Source of the DNA: Galdieria partita
Lineage: Eukaryota; Rhodophyta; Bangiophyceae; Galdieriales; Galdieriaceae
Assembly: GCA_025991245.1 (NCBI GenBank)
Contig: BQMJ01000006.1
Location: 62,001 to 126,000, forward strand
DNA length: 64,000 bases
Reading direction: 5' to 3'
Shown: positions 62,425-64,000 of the stretch, piece after piece
How the letters are laid out: the number at the start of each line of letters is the position of its first letter
How positions within the stretch are numbered: the first letter of the stretch is position 1
Notes under the pieces: model-generated
Seen by the model: the letters and a program-made list of their open reading frames with translations, nothing else
What the model was told of the DNA's origin: nothing
The model's database searches: none
Translations under genes and position numbers: made by a program

Positions 62425-63618
62425 TTACTCAATAGTAAGTAGGTCAATAAGCAAAGTGTCATGTATTTTAGATATTTTACTCCACAAATTCTCCACTCTA
62501 TTCTTTGCAGTTTCGTGAACAAGAAAATGCAAACTCTTCTTCAACACTCCAACGTATTCTGTCATGTGATGTGCTCTACCCTTTTGTATGGCTTCGATAA
62601 TGAAACTCTTGTCAAAATCAATCATACAATTTCTAACAATCTCTATCAAACTTGAAAATTTTAGCAGTTTATGTATTCTTTTCAATTCCATGGACCTTGT
62701 GATACTTACCATTTGCTCGGATCCCATAAGCGAAACAAAAGAGATAATATCTTTGCATACGGGAAATAAAACATGTCATCGATAGACTTTTCAGATGAAA
62801 TAAAAAAGCACAAACTATATTCATTCCAATTATAGTCCTCTGAAAGATACTGTCGATGGATATTCACTTCAAGATATCTATTGACCAAAATCTTTCCAGG
62901 AATCTCACATACAACACAAGTTAGTGCACTCTTTAATATATTTTCCAAATCTCCTAGGAATAACGATCTCAGTTAAAGATCAGTCAATGAATCTAAATCG
63001 ACTTACTTTCTTCTCCTGAGGGTAGAATGGACTGTCGAGTAACATAGCCACAACGAATTTCTTCCAACGCCAAAGATCGTGCGATAAGAGAAACTATGCG
63101 TTGAGCTGAAGCTATCCATCCGTGCGTCACCATTCCTCTATAATACATGCCTACCTAAATAACAAAATATTAATAAAATAAAGGTTCAATAGATAAATGT
63201 ACCAACAGTCAAATTATGATACACTGGTTTTCTTCTGTTCTGCTCCACTTCCAACCCACAAGAATACCAAATGTAGTTAGTAAATCCTACAGAGCTTGAT
63301 AAACTTTTTCCACATAACGCAGCTTTTGAAAAGGGTAATTCCATAAATGCAGCAAGTTCGGGGCATCTGTCTTTGCCAGAGTTGCTGAAACGCAGTAGAG
63401 GTTGCAGCTTAAAGGAAGAAAGGGAATCAACTCCGTCTAGAATAGAGTTTGGCGACACTTCACATTCCAACTAGCATAACAGCATAAAAAGAGATTGAAT
63501 AAGCTCTTGAGTAAGTGAGGCATATACGTACATAGCAAATAACACGGGCTTTTTCAGCAAACGGCACAGCCATGATAAACATAGCACATGGAGATTGGTA
63601 ACTGACATTGTTGTCCAT
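62425..63618 (-). CDS. Unknown conserved-looking protein, five exons
   Basis: Five exons (63618-63532, 63470-63207, 63154-63007, 62953-62710, 62650-62425) join in frame to 322 aa. The protein begins MDNNVSYQSPCAMFIMAVPF. It has alternating strands and helices: VSPNSILDGVDSLSSFKLQP, CPELAAFMELPFSKAALCG, MYYRGMVTHGWIASAQRIVS, CVVCEIPGKILVNRYLEVNI, NWNEYSLCFFISSEK, and a helical C-terminus (FLVHETAKNRVENLWSKISK). It has no signal peptide or clear membrane span. The mix of buried strands and Cys pairs resembles a longin/DENN-like or other globular fold, but no family was recognised, so no function is given. Its start is about 140 bp from the divergent gene at 63757; its stop is about 220 bp from the SepSecS stop. 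Confidence 0.6.
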
Positions 63619-63756
63619 GAAGATGGATTGTTGTTCTAAAACAGGAAATGGTTGTAGAAGAAAGCTTTGTGTTGTAACTCATTCGTGAAGAGTAGCACTG
63701 AAAACTGTTTTATTTTCATATACAGTGCGTGTTCTATATTATCTGTCCTTGGAGAT

Positions 63757-64000
63757 ATGTCGGGAAAGGAAGAAGACTATGTTTGCAGAAGAGATACGTA
63801 TTCTACGAGCTCCGCAGATTTCGAATACGCTTCGGAGAATGAAGTAGAAGAACAAACTGTTCAAGAAACCTTGCCTAGGAAAGTGCGGAATATGTCTTTC
63901 AAGTCTACTTCACACGAAAGATCAGATGGTTCTGAAGGTTTATCCTCTTCGCCTGAGAGTCCGGTAACCGCGGAAACTCAAGAGTTGCAGAAACAAAGAA
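63757..64000 (+). CDS. Partial gene, acidic Ser-rich N-terminus, runs off the window
   Basis: An ATG at 63757 opens a frame of 81 codons to the window end with no stop: MSGKEEDYVCRRDTYSTSSA, then a Glu/Ser-rich stretch including SDGSEGLSSSPESPV. This looks like a disordered N-terminal tail; no domain is reached, so no function can be given. The ATG sits about 140 bp from the divergent start at 63618. Confidence 0.5.
   Translation, partial: MSGKEEDYVCRRDTYSTSSADFEYASENEVEEQTVQETLPRKVRNMSFKSTSHERSDGSEGLSSSPESPVTAETQELQKQR

Noticed and set aside
1-64000. tRNA, rRNA, CRISPR array, transposon or virus-like element
   Set aside because: By eye no T-loop/anticodon arms, regular spacer arrays, terminal repeats, or transposase, reverse-transcriptase or capsid-like frames were found; a computed scan would be more sensitive.

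Overview
The window is nuclear DNA from a very compact eukaryotic genome. It is AT-rich, and 30 or so genes are packed on both strands with gaps often under 100 bp. Many genes have no intron; the others have short GT-AG introns, mostly 45-60 nt. Tic110, an Mbb1/HCF107-like HAT-repeat protein, a plastid-type LepA relic and a RelA/SpoT relic point to a primary plastid. Together with the intron style this suggests a red alga of the Cyanidiophyceae, most likely Galdieria (inference from gene style, not a database match). No rRNA, tRNA, CRISPR, virus-like element or intact transposon was recognised. Multi-exon models were built by hand from splice signals; each complete model quoted with a length sums to a whole number of codons.

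Region by region. 0-7 kb: an edge-cut membrane protein, a PHD/HARE-HTH chromatin protein, PRA1, a head-to-tail relic of lepA fused to the 3' end of a RelA/SpoT gene, and an organelle RNA-maturation HAT protein. 7-16 kb: ORC3, a formin, an LRR protein, an acyl-CoA synthetase and a small unknown. 16-24 kb: MPC2, an unknown, a PARL-like rhomboid without catalytic residues, SEC63, NOC4, an unknown and DPH5. 24-33 kb: PAN2, a GT13 glycosyltransferase with a cysteine-rich tail, RNase P/MRP POP4 and a LARP4-type protein. 33-42 kb: Tic110, a multi-membrane protein, an S-adenosylmethionine decarboxylase fused to an ornithine-decarboxylase-like domain, and a plastid bPH/DUF304 protein. 42-56 kb: TRRAP/Tra1 (about 4062 aa) and a WD40 protein. 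56-64 kb: cytosolic-type LeuRS, an organelle HNH protein, selenocysteine synthase SepSecS, an unknown five-exon gene and the start of another gene.

Most genes are unrelated housekeeping functions and are not organised as an operon. RNA and translation functions recur (ribosome assembly, diphthamide, deadenylation, RNase P, LeuRS, Sec-tRNA). The most unusual item is the polyamine gene at 37929-40642. Its layout is that of the Plasmodium bifunctional AdoMetDC/ODC, but the ODC half has lost every catalytic and cofactor motif I could check while the AdoMetDC half looks intact. It therefore looks like a decarboxylase with a built-in pseudoenzyme partner, recalling trypanosome prozyme or antizyme inhibitor.
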